Shown here: one piece after another, positions 1-7,780 of the stretch | Numbering within the stretch: position 1 is the stretch's first letter | Layout: each line of letters opens with the position of its first letter | Origin: Bacillus_BD oryzisoli | GTDB taxonomy: Bacteria; Bacillota; Bacilli; Bacillales; Cytobacillaceae | Reading direction: 5' to 3' | Length of the DNA stretch: 64,000 bases | Assembly: GCF_036670025.1 (NCBI RefSeq) | Contig: NZ_CP137640.1 | Span: 5,986,001 to 6,050,000, forward strand | Notes under the pieces: model-generated | Told to the model about the DNA's origin: nothing | Seen by the model: the letters and a program-made list of their open reading frames with translations, nothing else | Database searches by the model: none | Program-made: the position numbers and the translations under genes

Positions 1-184
1 GCTGATTAAGCTCATTGTCCTGAAGCTCATTTTTTGTGAGAAAAATCGCAACCTGCTCCATTTTCCCATCCTCTTTCGGAAGCGGAGGCACATTTAACAC
101 CCGGCTCTCCGCAACAGGAACCTGCTGCACTGGAATAATCGATATTAAAATAAATAATACCAATAAGCTACTGAGTTTTTTCAT
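1..184 (-). CDS. Secreted protein of unknown function, N-terminal part
   Basis: An open frame starts with ATG at 184 and runs off the left edge without a stop (61 codons seen). A strong ribosome site (AAGGAGGG) sits 5-6 bases upstream of the ATG. The first ~26 residues form a classical signal peptide: MKKL, then a hydrophobic run (LLVLFILISIIPV), then a polar stretch ending near VAES. The mature part begins RVLNVPPLPKEDGK and is hydrophilic. I do not recognise the family from this fragment. It is probably exported; no lipobox cysteine is visible. It lies downstream of the ABC importer on the same strand, but a terminator hairpin and a repeat array separate them, so co-transcription is unlikely. 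Confidence 0.7.
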   Translation of the reverse strand, partial: MKKLSSLLVLFILISIIPVQQVPVAESRVLNVPPLPKEDGKMEQVAIFLTKNELQDNELNQ

Positions 185-265
185 AAAGCGCCCTCCTTTT
201 CCTTATGATTTTCTTATACGAGGGAATGTATGCAGAAGTAGAGGGCCGGTTCTTTTGCTTCGAAT

Positions 266-388
266 ATATTCGCGGTTTTGCCGCACTTATCCACGGTTTC
301 TTTGACTATATATCCGCGGTTTTCGACCATTTATCCGCGCTTTTTCACTGCATATCCGCACTTTTACTTTCTATGGAAAAATACACCA
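266..388 (+). repeat. 21-bp phased TATCC array, copy 1 (5 units)
   Basis: Five units carry the core (A/T)TATCCGCGG or a close variant followed by a T-rich stretch. Core starts are at 266, 287, 310, 331 and 352, so the spacing is 21 bp except one step of 23. The array ends in a tail (ATATCCGCACTTTTAC, then GGAAAAATAC) that recurs after the array at 3712. Just before it, about 230-262, is a degenerate copy of the GGAAGCA/ACGGTTCT repeat. It sits between the ABC operon terminator and the gene at 1-184. No protein gene is supported here. Confidence 0.8.
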
Positions 389-390
389 TC

Positions 391-425
391 CAAAAGGGAG
401 AGCCAAGCCAAGCTCTCCCCCAATC
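391..425 (-). terminator. Terminator of the ABC importer operon
   Basis: Arms GGGAGAGC (396-403) and GCTCTCCC (412-419) form an 8-bp hairpin. On the minus strand TTTT follows. It lies about 20 bases past the stop of the solute-binding protein gene. Confidence 0.75.
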
Positions 426-440
426 TATATCAATTATCCC

Positions 441-1475
441 TTAAAAATCATTTGCCTTCTCAAGCAGGCTGGAGTCTAAATACTCATCTAAATTAATTTT
501 ATTTTTTACGACAGGATCGTCCCCATCGCTAAATTGCTCCACGAGCTTTTTCCAGGAATCTTTATAGATGTAGCCGTAGCCTTTTTCCGGATCGGTTGGG
601 GTCGACAAGCCAATGAACGTGTCGAGGAATAATCTTCCCATTTCCTCATCGGTATATTGCTCCGGAACCGCCTTTTTCATCAACTCATAGGCTGCATCTG
701 GATCATTTATTGCAAAATCCGTTGCCTTTGCCACCGCACGGGTTATTTTCTCCACTATCTCCGGATTCTCCTCCATGATTTTTCCATTTGCAATAATTCC
801 TGTTGACGGGATTGATTTATATTCTTTCGGTACCAATGATCTCGATTTAAATCCTTTACCGTAAAGCGAAATCAAATCATGCGCACCGCCGCTGAAGGCA
901 TCGATTTCCCCTTTTTCAAACGCGGTTAAAATTGACGTTCCATCCGCCCCTATCGCCCGTATCGTCACATCTTGGTCAGGGTTTAAACCTGCGCTGGTTA
1001 AAATCGAGCGCACCATCGGAACCTCACCGCTGCCCAAATCAGTTACACCGATCACCTTCCCTTTCAGCTGTTTGATATCGGTCACCTTTGAATCCTCCGG
1101 GACCATAAAATCAAACAGATTGGTCGTATTCACTTGATAGACCATTTTGATATCAATCCCTTTATCCCATGCCGGCAGCACGGAGTTCACTGCAATAATT
1201 CCCATATCAATCGTTTCCGCCCCAACCTGCTGGACGACATACGATCCGCCTTTCCCTGGAAGCAGCTCAACTTCAATGCCTTCATCTTCAAAAAAGCCTT
1301 TATCCCGCGCAATATAAGCATAGTACATAGCAGTCCCCTCTGCTGCCAGTAATAGCGGAACCTTTTCACTACTTTTCCCATTTGAAGACCCCGCTACTTC
1401 CTTTGTTTCCGAATTTCCGCAGGCTGACAGCAGCAGTAATGCCAACAGCACAATGATCGACGTTAGCTTTTTCAT
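441..1475 (-). CDS. ABC transporter substrate-binding lipoprotein, NMT1/SsuA type
   Basis: This 344-residue protein has a lipoprotein signal: MKKL, a hydrophobic run, then the lipobox LSAC with the lipidated Cys at residue 19, followed by a polar linker. The mature part has the periplasmic-binding fold typical of NMT1/THI5-like and SsuA proteins (YYAYIARDKGFFEDEGIEVE; a GSYVVQQV stretch; GVTDLGSGEVPMVRSIL). This family delivers pyrimidine precursors of thiamine, alkanesulfonates, nitrate or similar small solutes to a membrane ABC importer. It is the last gene of a minus-strand operon behind the permease gene (50-bp gap). The substrate cannot be read from the sequence, and no thiamine or SAM riboswitch was seen upstream of the operon. 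Role as binding protein is certain; substrate is open. Confidence 0.9.
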   Translation of the reverse strand: MKKLTSIIVLLALLLLSACGNSETKEVAGSSNGKSSEKVPLLLAAEGTAMYYAYIARDKGFFEDEGIEVELLPGKGGSYVVQQVGAETIDMGIIAVNSVLPAWDKGIDIKMVYQVNTTNLFDFMVPEDSKVTDIKQLKGKVIGVTDLGSGEVPMVRSILTSAGLNPDQDVTIRAIGADGTSILTAFEKGEIDAFSGGAHDLISLYGKGFKSRSLVPKEYKSIPSTGIIANGKIMEENPEIVEKITRAVAKATDFAINDPDAAYELMKKAVPEQYTDEEMGRLFLDTFIGLSTPTDPEKGYGYIYKDSWKKLVEQFSDGDDPVVKNKINLDEYLDSSLLEKANDF

Positions 1476-1525
1476 CAGTATTCCCCCTCGTTATATAAGA
1501 CTTATATATATAAACTCCGAAAAGA

Positions 1526-2350
1526 TTAAATGATTTTATCGTGGTCACCCCAGAAAATGAGCTTGCGGTCAAGCCACTCAATGATCAGATACAGCAGTAA
1601 CCCCACAATAGATAAAATTACAATCAAGGCATATACCTTGGCCATTTCTAATTGAAAATTGAACGTATCTAGGAGCAAGCCCATCCCTTCATTTGCGCCG
1701 ACAAACTCACCGACAATCGCCCCGATTAAGGCAAAGGTTAAGGATGATTTCAGCCCGGCAAAAATATTGGGCAAGGCGGTTGGCAAGGATAGCTTGAAAA
1801 AAACATCCCTTTTCTTCGCCACCATCGATTGGAACAGCAGCCGGCTTTCTTCATCCACCGATTTCAAGCCCACCACTGTATTAACGAAGGTCGGAAAAAA
1901 ACAAATCGTAATCGCCATCACAACCTTTGCCGACGGTCCAAACCCAAACCACGTTACAAAAATAGGTGCAAGGGCGATTTTCGGAACCGCCTGGAATACG
2001 ACGATAAATGGATTTAATACCTTATAGATCATTACATTGGACGAAACGGTGATGCCCAGAATGATGGCCAAAAGTGAGCCAATTAAAAATCCGGCAATTG
2101 TTTCGTACATCGTGACACCGAAATGCAAATAAAAAAAGGATGACGTTAATAATTCCCAGGTTGCCATCGCAACCAACGATGGAGCCGGCAGTATCAGTTC
2201 ATGGAAAACGCCGGTTCGGCTAAGGAGTTCCCACAGTCCCAACAGCACCACTAACAGGGTGATTGAGATGACGGTTTCTTTTTTCAAAAAAGGTCTAATC
2301 GTCTTTTTCTCTTTATTAATAATGACTTGGTTTTCTGTTGTGGCCTTCAT
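1526..2350 (-). CDS. ABC transporter permease, SsuC/ThiX-like
   Basis: This 274-residue integral membrane protein has about six membrane segments, the first at ~residues 29-45. It carries the binding-protein-dependent transport signature: EAA-type loop around LFQSMVAKKRDVFFKLSLPTALPNIFAGLK. It forms the channel of the importer with the ATPase and binding protein next to it. The ATG at 2350 overlaps the ATPase stop by four bases (ATGA), so the two genes are translationally coupled. Length and topology are usual for the SsuC/TauC/ThiX group. Confidence 0.92.
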   Translation of the reverse strand: MKATTENQVIINKEKKTIRPFLKKETVISITLLVVLLGLWELLSRTGVFHELILPAPSLVAMATWELLTSSFFYLHFGVTMYETIAGFLIGSLLAIILGITVSSNVMIYKVLNPFIVVFQAVPKIALAPIFVTWFGFGPSAKVVMAITICFFPTFVNTVVGLKSVDEESRLLFQSMVAKKRDVFFKLSLPTALPNIFAGLKSSLTFALIGAIVGEFVGANEGMGLLLDTFNFQLEMAKVYALIVILSIVGLLLYLIIEWLDRKLIFWGDHDKII

Positions 2351-3141
2351 GATCTCCCCACCCCCAATAGACTGCGAATATGTAAGACATGCTCCGAATA
2401 CTGTGTCATGGCCATGGCTTGGTCGGTTCGCGGCTTTGGAATCCCAATCTTCAGATCCTCCAGAATATGCCCCGGATTGATGCCCATAACGATCACTCGA
2501 TCAGACATGAGCACTGCTTCGTTAATATTATGAGTAACCAAAATGACCGTTTTTCCACTTTTCTCGGCAATATCCATAAGGGAAAAGTTCAAATTTTCCC
2601 GTGTAAATTCATCTAAAGCACCAAATGGCTCGTCCAATAGTAAAATATCAGGATCATTAATGAGGGTGCGGGCCAGGGAAATTCGCTGCTGCATCCCGCC
2701 TGAAAGCTCCTTCGTATAATAACTCTCATAGCCTTTTAGGCCGACCAGTTCAAGCAGCTCATGTATTCTGCTTTTAGCCGCTGCGATATTCCCGCCGGCA
2801 ATCTCAACCGGTAACAGCAAGTTTTGTTCAACCGTTCTCCACGGCAGCAAAACGGCCTTTTGAAACATGAAGCCGATTTCTTTTCGCGGCCCTTTCATGA
2901 CGTCATTCCCCACCATTAACTGACCACTTGTTGATTCAAGCAATCCGCCGATCATTTTTAATAAAGTAGACTTTCCACATCCACTTGGCCCAAGCAAGGA
3001 GATAAACTCTCCCTTTTTGATTTCAAGATTAATATCTCTAAGGACTTGATTTTGCCTATTTCCCTTTGGAAATGACTTGTACACGCCCTCCATCCTCACC
3101 TGTACCTTTGACTCATTGATTTGCTCAACAGTCGTACTCAT
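2347..3141 (-). CDS. ABC transporter ATP-binding protein, SsuB/TauB-like
   Basis: This 264-residue nucleotide-binding subunit powers the importer encoded by the next two genes. Visible motifs are Walker A GPSGCGKST (~53-61), Q-loop MFQKAVLLPW, signature LSGGMQQR (~145-152), Walker B ILLLDEPFGALDE and the switch histidine in VTHNINEA. The family imports small anions or cyclic compounds (sulfonates, taurine, nitrate, thiamine precursors). It is the first gene of the operon; an AAGGAGGTC ribosome site precedes the ATG at 3141 at good spacing. A 16-bp tandem duplication lies in its leader. Confidence 0.94.
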   Translation of the reverse strand: MSTTVEQINESKVQVRMEGVYKSFPKGNRQNQVLRDINLEIKKGEFISLLGPSGCGKSTLLKMIGGLLESTSGQLMVGNDVMKGPRKEIGFMFQKAVLLPWRTVEQNLLLPVEIAGGNIAAAKSRIHELLELVGLKGYESYYTKELSGGMQQRISLARTLINDPDILLLDEPFGALDEFTRENLNFSLMDIAEKSGKTVILVTHNINEAVLMSDRVIVMGINPGHILEDLKIGIPKPRTDQAMAMTQYSEHVLHIRSLLGVGRS

Positions 3142-3711
3142 GTTTGACCTCCTTTTTCCGGTAATAACATTTGATGATCTTTACATTTGATGATCTTTTA
3201 AGTTTCTTGCCTTGTGTTTATAAGAACGCATTTTTATGCGGAGTTCACCGTGCTGGACTTTATGTAACTTTCAGAATTGATTCTCGGGATTAAATATTCC
3301 ACAACCTGAAACAAACCCCTTTAAAACCATTACCAACAAATACCAACACAATTAGTATCTTTTCACCGATTAAATTGACCTTTTTTCAGAGCACCTGAAT
3401 GATACCGACAGTTCTTGGAGAGATTCCCCTGAATTTATGAGGGAATAACGGCAGTCTCTGGCGGATTTATTCGACCGATTTCAGACATCGGAAGCAGAGG
3501 GACGGTTCTATTGCTTCCCTTTTTCCTGGAGAAGAACAAAATTAACTGGTTTTAGTTCAGAAATTGGCCATTTTGCAAAAATGATTCCGTTTGCGGTTTT
3601 CTTGCAAGATTCGAAGAGGGAACGGGGTTTAAGTCATCAGAAAAAGGTTCTTTTTATAAAATCGGCGTCTAAATAATCATTAAAGAGACCTTTTTTCGGA
3701 GGGCCTGGAAT
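3142..3711. other. Intergenic region upstream of the ABC operon
   Basis: No gene is supported in this stretch. It holds a perfect 16-bp tandem duplication (ACATTTGATGATCTTT at 3167-3182 and 3183-3198) in the leader of the ABC operon, a small CGCAT/ATGCG hairpin near 3220, and a degenerate copy of the GGAAGCA/GGGACGGTTCT repeat near 3488-3518. No riboswitch fold was recognised. Confidence 0.6.
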
Positions 3712-3874
3712 ATATCCGCGATTTTGGAGGTCTTATCCGCGGTTTTTGACCAGATATCCGCGGTTTTTGGGGACTTATCCGCGGTTTTTGACCAGATATC
3801 CGCGGTTTTTGGGGACTTATCCGCGGTTTTCCGCCACTTATCCGTACTTTTACTATTTTTAGAAAAAATACTCC
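3712..3874 (+). repeat. 21-bp phased TATCC array, copy 2 (7 units)
   Basis: Seven units have core starts at 3712, 3733, 3754, 3775, 3796, 3817 and 3838, every step being exactly 21 bp. The consensus is (A/T)TATCCGCGGTTTTTG plus five variable bases. Units alternate between a GACCAG and a GGGGAC end, so a 42-bp superunit is duplicated. It finishes with TTATCCGTACTTTTAC and a GAAAAAATAC tail like that of copy 1, then abuts the mnaA terminator. Because 21 is a multiple of three, the minus strand reads through as KTAD-type heptapeptides; this is not a credible protein. Confidence 0.9.
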
Positions 3875-3911
3875 ACAAAAAAAACTGACCCCCTAACCGA
3901 GAGTCAGTTTT
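3875..3911 (-). terminator. Terminator of mnaA
   Basis: Arms AACTGAC (3883-3889) and GTCAGTT (3903-3909) pair, followed on the minus strand by a run of eight T. It lies a few bases past the mnaA stop. Confidence 0.75.
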
Positions 3912-3916
3912 CCACC

Positions 3917-5059
3917 TTACTTATATTCTTCAGGCCGTACATCTAATTTTTTAAAATAAAAACGAATCGCCTCACAAATACGGCGGGAGGCTTGACCGTC
4001 ACCGTACGGATTGGCGGCTTTGGCCATTTTTTCATACTCAGCCGGATTGGTCAGCAGTTCCTTTGCCATCCGATAAATTGTCTCTTCCTCTGTCCCCGCC
4101 AACTTCAACGTACCCGCTTCGATTCCTTCCGGGCGCTCGGTCGTATCGCGCAGCACTAGAACCGGCACGCCAAGGGATGGAGCTTCCTCTTGGACACCAC
4201 CTGAATCTGTTAAAATCAGATAGGCCCGGGAGGCAAAGTTATGAAAATCAATCACATCAAGGGGTTCGATTAATTGAATCCGCGGGTCATTCCCAAGGAT
4301 TTCATCGGCCACTTCAAGGACAGCCGGATTCATATGGACAGGATACACCACTTTGACATCCTCATGCTCTTCGACAAGCCGTTTGATGGCGCGGAACATG
4401 TTCCGCATCGGCTGCCCTAAATTTTCGCGGCGGTGGGCAGTTACTAAAATGAGACGGTCGTCCCCGACACCAAGCAAAATCTCATGGCTATAATCATCCT
4501 TAACCGTCGTTTTCAAGGCATCAATTGCCGTATTTCCGGTAATGAAAATCCGATCCTCCGGTTTATTCTCCTGCAGTAAATTCCCTGCTGACTTCGATGT
4601 CGGTGCAAAATGCAGATCGGCGATAACCCCTGTCATCTGGCGGTTCATCTCCTCCGGGAACGGTGAATATTTATTCCATGTCCTTAAACCCGCTTCCACA
4701 TGCCCGACTGTTATTTGATTATAGTACGCGGCAAGACTCGCGACAAAGGTCGTCGTGGTATCCCCATGGACAAGCACAATATCAGGCTGAACTTCTTTCA
4801 TGATGCGATCAAGTCCCTCAAGCCCGCGTGTAGTCACATCCACTAGCGTCTGGCGCTCCTTCATAATATTCAAATCATAATCAGGAACAATCTCAAAAAT
4901 ACTCAATACTTGATCAAGCATTTGCCTGTGCTGAGCGGTCACCGTTACAATCGATTCGAAGTGCTCCGGCTGTTTTTTCAGCTCCAGTACAAGCGGTGCC
5001 ATTTTGATTGCCTCCGGTCTTGTTCCAAAAATCGTCATCACTTTAATGGGGCGATTCAT
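3917..5059 (-). CDS. mnaA: UDP-N-acetylglucosamine 2-epimerase (non-hydrolysing)
   Basis: The product interconverts UDP-GlcNAc and UDP-ManNAc, supplying ManNAc for teichoic acid linkage units and other wall polymers. Family landmarks are seen: GTRPEAIKMAPL at the start, VHGDTTTT, HVEAGLRT, PFPEEMNRQ, ITGNTAIDAL, TAHRREN, LTDSGGVQEEAPSLGVPVLVLRDTTERPE, and GNPYGDGQ-like NPYGDGQASRRI near the end. I chose the ATG at 5059 (MNRPIK), which has AAAGGGTG at proper spacing; a GTG nine bases upstream has no room for a ribosome site. The protein is about 380 residues, usual for the family. It sits downstream of upp, as in B. subtilis relatives, but a terminator separates them. Confidence 0.96.
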   Translation of the reverse strand: MNRPIKVMTIFGTRPEAIKMAPLVLELKKQPEHFESIVTVTAQHRQMLDQVLSIFEIVPDYDLNIMKERQTLVDVTTRGLEGLDRIMKEVQPDIVLVHGDTTTTFVASLAAYYNQITVGHVEAGLRTWNKYSPFPEEMNRQMTGVIADLHFAPTSKSAGNLLQENKPEDRIFITGNTAIDALKTTVKDDYSHEILLGVGDDRLILVTAHRRENLGQPMRNMFRAIKRLVEEHEDVKVVYPVHMNPAVLEVADEILGNDPRIQLIEPLDVIDFHNFASRAYLILTDSGGVQEEAPSLGVPVLVLRDTTERPEGIEAGTLKLAGTEEETIYRMAKELLTNPAEYEKMAKAANPYGDGQASRRICEAIRFYFKKLDVRPEEYK

Positions 5060-5097
5060 ACCTATCACCCTTTCTCTATAATAAAGTATTTCATTTT

Positions 5098-5130
5098 AAT
5101 AAAAGAGAAGGTCAAATTCAACCTTCTCTT
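5098..5130 (-). terminator. Terminator downstream of upp
   Basis: Arms GAGAAGGT (5105-5112) and ACCTTCTC (5121-5128), with TTTTATT following on the minus strand. It ends the upp transcript about 180 bases after the upp stop, beyond a GC-rich repeat element. Confidence 0.7.
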
Positions 5131-5164
5131 TCATTTGTTTATATTCAAGTATAAATTTAAAACA

Positions 5165-5305
5165 ACAAGGTGCTTCCGCATTAGTTGTCCAGCTTCGACG
5201 CCTAGCCGCTCGAGTCAAAGCCAAGCCGGGGATGAGGTTAAAGAGCGAACCTCACCCCCGCCTCGACTTATGCTGGTCGCGGCGGGGTAAGGCGTCTCCG
5301 CATTT
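5165..5305. repeat. GC-rich dispersed intergenic element, copy A
   Basis: This element starts about GTTGTCCAGCTTCGACGCC and ends about GTAAGGCGTCTCCGC. Inner parts include CTAGCCGCTCGAGTC, a GAGGTTAAAGAGCGAACCTC hairpin and CTCGACTTATGCTGGTCGC. The ends are imperfectly complementary (GACGCC/GGCGTC), so the whole folds back on itself. A second copy (25793-25937) shares the same order of blocks. Both lie just 3' of a minus-strand gene. I recall similar elements as common in Bacillus genomes; no function is known to me. Confidence 0.7.
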
Positions 5306-5309
5306 CGTT

Positions 5310-5939
5310 TTACTTCGTACCAAACAATCTGTCCCCGGCGTCTCCTAATCCAGGAACAATATAGCCGTGGTCATTTAATTTTTCATCTAGTGCCGCGATA
5401 TAGATATCAACGTCAGGATGCGCTTCTTTTAACGCTTCTAAGCCTTCTGGTGCCGCAATCAAACACATGAACTTGATGTGTTTGCCGCCGCGCTTTTTCA
5501 ATGAGTTGATCGCTTCGATCGCAGATCCGCCTGTTGCCAGCATTGGATCCACAACGATGAAGTCTCTTTCCTCCACATCGCTAGGAAGTTTTACGTAGTA
5601 TTCAACCGGCTTTAATGTTTCCGGATCGCGGTATAGACCAATATGTCCAACCTTTGCAGCCGGGATTAATTTCAGAACGCCGTCCACCATTCCAATTCCG
5701 GCACGAAGGATTGGAACTAGACCAATTTTTTTACCTGTCAACACCTTTGATTGTGTTTTTTGAACCGGTGTTTCAATTTCGATTTCTTCTAAAGGCATGT
5801 CGCGCGTAATTTCAAAGGCCATCAATGTTGCCACTTCATCAACAAGCTCTCTGAATTCCTTTGTTCCTGTATCCTTTTGTCGAATGTATGTTAGTTTATG
5901 CTGGATAAGTGGATGGTCAAAAACATATACTTTTGCCAC
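5310..5939 (-). CDS. upp: Uracil phosphoribosyltransferase
   Basis: This 209-residue salvage enzyme makes UMP from uracil and PRPP. The PRPP-binding loop is seen as VVDPMLATGGSAIEAI (~127-142), the flexible loop as LVPILRAGIGM, and the C-terminal uracil site as GDAGDRLFGTK. The start is a GTG at 5939 (VAKVYVF) preceded by AAAGGAG. The length equals that of Bacillus Upp. It is transcribed alone: its own promoter is seen upstream and a terminator downstream. The neighbours glyA and mnaA match B. subtilis order. Confidence 0.98.
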   Translation of the reverse strand: MAKVYVFDHPLIQHKLTYIRQKDTGTKEFRELVDEVATLMAFEITRDMPLEEIEIETPVQKTQSKVLTGKKIGLVPILRAGIGMVDGVLKLIPAAKVGHIGLYRDPETLKPVEYYVKLPSDVEERDFIVVDPMLATGGSAIEAINSLKKRGGKHIKFMCLIAAPEGLEALKEAHPDVDIYIAALDEKLNDHGYIVPGLGDAGDRLFGTK

Positions 5940-6002
5940 AAGAATCGCTCCTTTAGTACCTGTCTAATTTTGTAAAATCAGAGTCTGTTTTCACTTCGTT
6001 TT

Positions 6003-6031
6003 ATTTTACAGAAAAAAGACCCTGAGGGCAA
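6003..6031 (-). promoter_or_regulatory. Sigma-A promoter of upp
   Basis: On the minus strand TTGCCC (6026-6031) and TAAAAT (6003-6008) are 17 bp apart, about 65 bases upstream of the upp start. The -35 differs from TTGACA at two positions and the -10 from TATAAT at one. The rest of 5940-6201 has no gene. Confidence 0.55.
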
Positions 6032-6201
6032 CACGTAACAAAAAGTGTAAAAAAACAGACAACTTATCCCTAAGTGTAACAACTAACCAAAAGTTTAGCA
6101 AAAGCGCGCGTTGCGGTCGGCCTCACCTGCCCTGAACCCGTATACCGATGTCAGCCTCACTTTAACCTCACTTGCCCTAAAATTCACCAATACCCGCCTA
6201 C

Positions 6202-6232
6202 AAAAAAACCGACCCCTCACAGAGGCCGGCTT
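6202..6232 (-). terminator. Terminator of glyA
   Basis: On the minus strand a GCCGGCCTC/GAGGGGTCGG hairpin with a three-base loop is followed by TTTTTTT. It begins just past the glyA stop. Confidence 0.75.
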
Positions 6233-6239
6233 TACTCTA

Positions 6240-7484
6240 TTAATATTCAGGATATAGCACAAACTTGCCTGTTAATGCTTCAATACGTTGTCTTGCTTCA
6301 TCTAATTTTGATTCGTCTTCATGGTTTTTCAATACTAAACCGATGATTGACGCAATTTCGTCCATATCTTCAAGACCGAAGCCGCGTGATGTTACAGCAG
6401 CTGTACCAATACGGATACCGCTTGTTACGAATGGCTTTTCAGGATCGTATGGGATCGCATTTTTATTTACTGTAATGCCGACCTCATCAAGTACATGCTC
6501 AGCCACTTTACCAGTTAGACCAAGTGAACGTAAATCAACAAGTAATAAGTGGTTGTCGGTACCGCCGGAAACAAGGCCTAAACCTTCTTTTTGTAATCCT
6601 TCAGCTAAACGCTTAGCATTGTCGATGACATTTTGCGCATAGTCATTGAAGCTGTCTTGAAGCACTTCACCAAGGGCAACTGCTTTTGCCGCGATTACGT
6701 GCATTAACGGACCACCTTGGATACCAGGGAAGATGGATTTATCAATTGCTTTTGCAAATTCTTCTTTACATAAAATCATACCGCCGCGTGGTCCGCGTAG
6801 TGTTTTATGTGTTGTTGTTGTCACAAAGTGAGCATGTGGCACTGGGCTTGGATGCTTTCCAGCTGCTACAAGACCGGCGATATGGGCCATATCTACCATT
6901 AGATAGGCGCCTACTTCGTCAGCAATCTCACGGAACTTTTTAAAGTCAATTTCACGTGGATACGCACTTGCACCAGCAACAATTAACTTTGGCTTATGCT
7001 GACGCGCTTTTTCTGCTACATCGTTATAATCAATGTATTGTGTTTCTTTGTCTACGCCATACTCAACAAAGTTATACTGAACGCCGCTGAAGTTAACCGG
7101 ACTTCCGTGTGTTAAGTGACCGCCGTGAGCAAGGTTCATTCCAAGAACGGTGTCGCCTGTCTCAAGGATTGTAAAGTAAACAGCCATGTTTGCTTGTGCA
7201 CCAGAGTGAGGCTGTACGTTCACATGCTCAGCACCGAAGATTTCCTTCGCACGATCGCGGGCAATATCTTCGACGATATCGACATATTCACAACCGCCGT
7301 AATAGCGTTTTGCTGGATATCCTTCTGCATATTTGTTTGTTAAAACAGATCCTTGTGCTTCCATTACTGCTTCACTTACAAAGTTTTCCGATGCAATTAA
7401 TTCAATCTTTGAACGTTGACGGCCAAGTTCAAGTTGTATCGCTTTAAAAACTTTTTCATCTTGCTGTGCTACATGTTTCATCAT
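6240..7484 (-). CDS. glyA: Serine hydroxymethyltransferase
   Basis: This PLP enzyme interconverts serine and glycine with tetrahydrofolate, the main entry of one-carbon units for purine, thymidylate and methionine synthesis. The 414-residue length is usual. Landmarks are ELIASENFVSEAV, NKYAEGYPAKRYYGG, NVQPHSGAQANMA, MVDMAHIAGLVAAG and the PLP lysine in TTTTHKTLRGPRGG. The start ATGATG at 7484/7481 follows an AAGGGGG ribosome site. Its promoter overlaps a PurR-box-like sequence, in line with glyA being a PurR target in B. subtilis. Confidence 0.98.
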   Translation of the reverse strand: MMKHVAQQDEKVFKAIQLELGRQRSKIELIASENFVSEAVMEAQGSVLTNKYAEGYPAKRYYGGCEYVDIVEDIARDRAKEIFGAEHVNVQPHSGAQANMAVYFTILETGDTVLGMNLAHGGHLTHGSPVNFSGVQYNFVEYGVDKETQYIDYNDVAEKARQHKPKLIVAGASAYPREIDFKKFREIADEVGAYLMVDMAHIAGLVAAGKHPSPVPHAHFVTTTTHKTLRGPRGGMILCKEEFAKAIDKSIFPGIQGGPLMHVIAAKAVALGEVLQDSFNDYAQNVIDNAKRLAEGLQKEGLGLVSGGTDNHLLLVDLRSLGLTGKVAEHVLDEVGITVNKNAIPYDPEKPFVTSGIRIGTAAVTSRGFGLEDMDEIASIIGLVLKNHEDESKLDEARQRIEALTGKFVLYPEY

Positions 7485-7547
7485 TTGTCCCCCTTATCCT
7501 ATATCCTGAATGAAATAATCTACGTAGTTTGAAAATTAACTTTTTAT

Positions 7548-7576
7548 ATCTTAACACGTTTTTCCGAATAATTGAA
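7548..7576 (-). promoter_or_regulatory. glyA promoter overlapping a PurR-box-like site
   Basis: On the minus strand TTCAAT (7571-7576) and TAAGAT (7548-7553) are spaced 17 bp. Between and over them the plus strand reads TTTTCCGAATAAT (7560-7572), one mismatch from the PurR box AWWWCCGAACWWT within its core and A+T-rich flanks. This placement would let PurR block RNA polymerase. Confidence 0.5.
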
Positions 7577-7627
7577 TAGAATTTTTTCCAAAATATAAGG
7601 ATTTTCTCCTTTTTTCGACTTTTCTAC

Positions 7628-7672
7628 CTACTACAAAGCCCTCGCTTGTAAAACAAGGGCTTTGTAGTAGGT
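7628..7672. terminator. Long hairpin between ywlG and glyA
   Basis: ACCTACTACAAAGCCC pairs with GGGCTTTGTAGTAGGT over 16 bp, with a further CTTG/CAAG inside. It is very stable, but no strong T run follows on the minus strand (GTAGAAAAG). It probably ends ywlG transcription or protects its 3' end. Confidence 0.55.
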
Positions 7673-7726
7673 TTTAGTAGGAGTAATGACCTTGTTGGGC
7701 AATTTATTCCAATTCCCATATGCTCT

Positions 7727-7739
7727 AAAACCGAACATT
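7727..7739 (+). promoter_or_regulatory. PurR-box match 3' of ywlG
   Basis: AAAACCGAACATT matches the published PurR box AWWWCCGAACWWT at all 13 positions. It is 245 bp upstream of glyA and about 155 bp from the box-like site on the glyA promoter. Known PurR boxes act as close pairs (about 16-17 bp apart), so its role is uncertain. Confidence 0.4.
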
Positions 7740-7780
7740 CAGCTTTTCCTACAGATCATTTGATTAAACAGCCGATCAGA

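Noticed and set aside
3142..3300. Thiamine (TPP), SAM or purine riboswitch in front of the ABC operon
   Set aside because: No conserved core of these riboswitches was recognised on the minus strand; the leader shows only a small hairpin and a 16-bp duplication.
3669..3878. Open frame of 69 codons on the minus strand with KTAD-type heptapeptide repeats
   Set aside because: It only translates the 21-bp array (21 is divisible by three) and has no ribosome site. Similar frames in other copies would be equally artificial.
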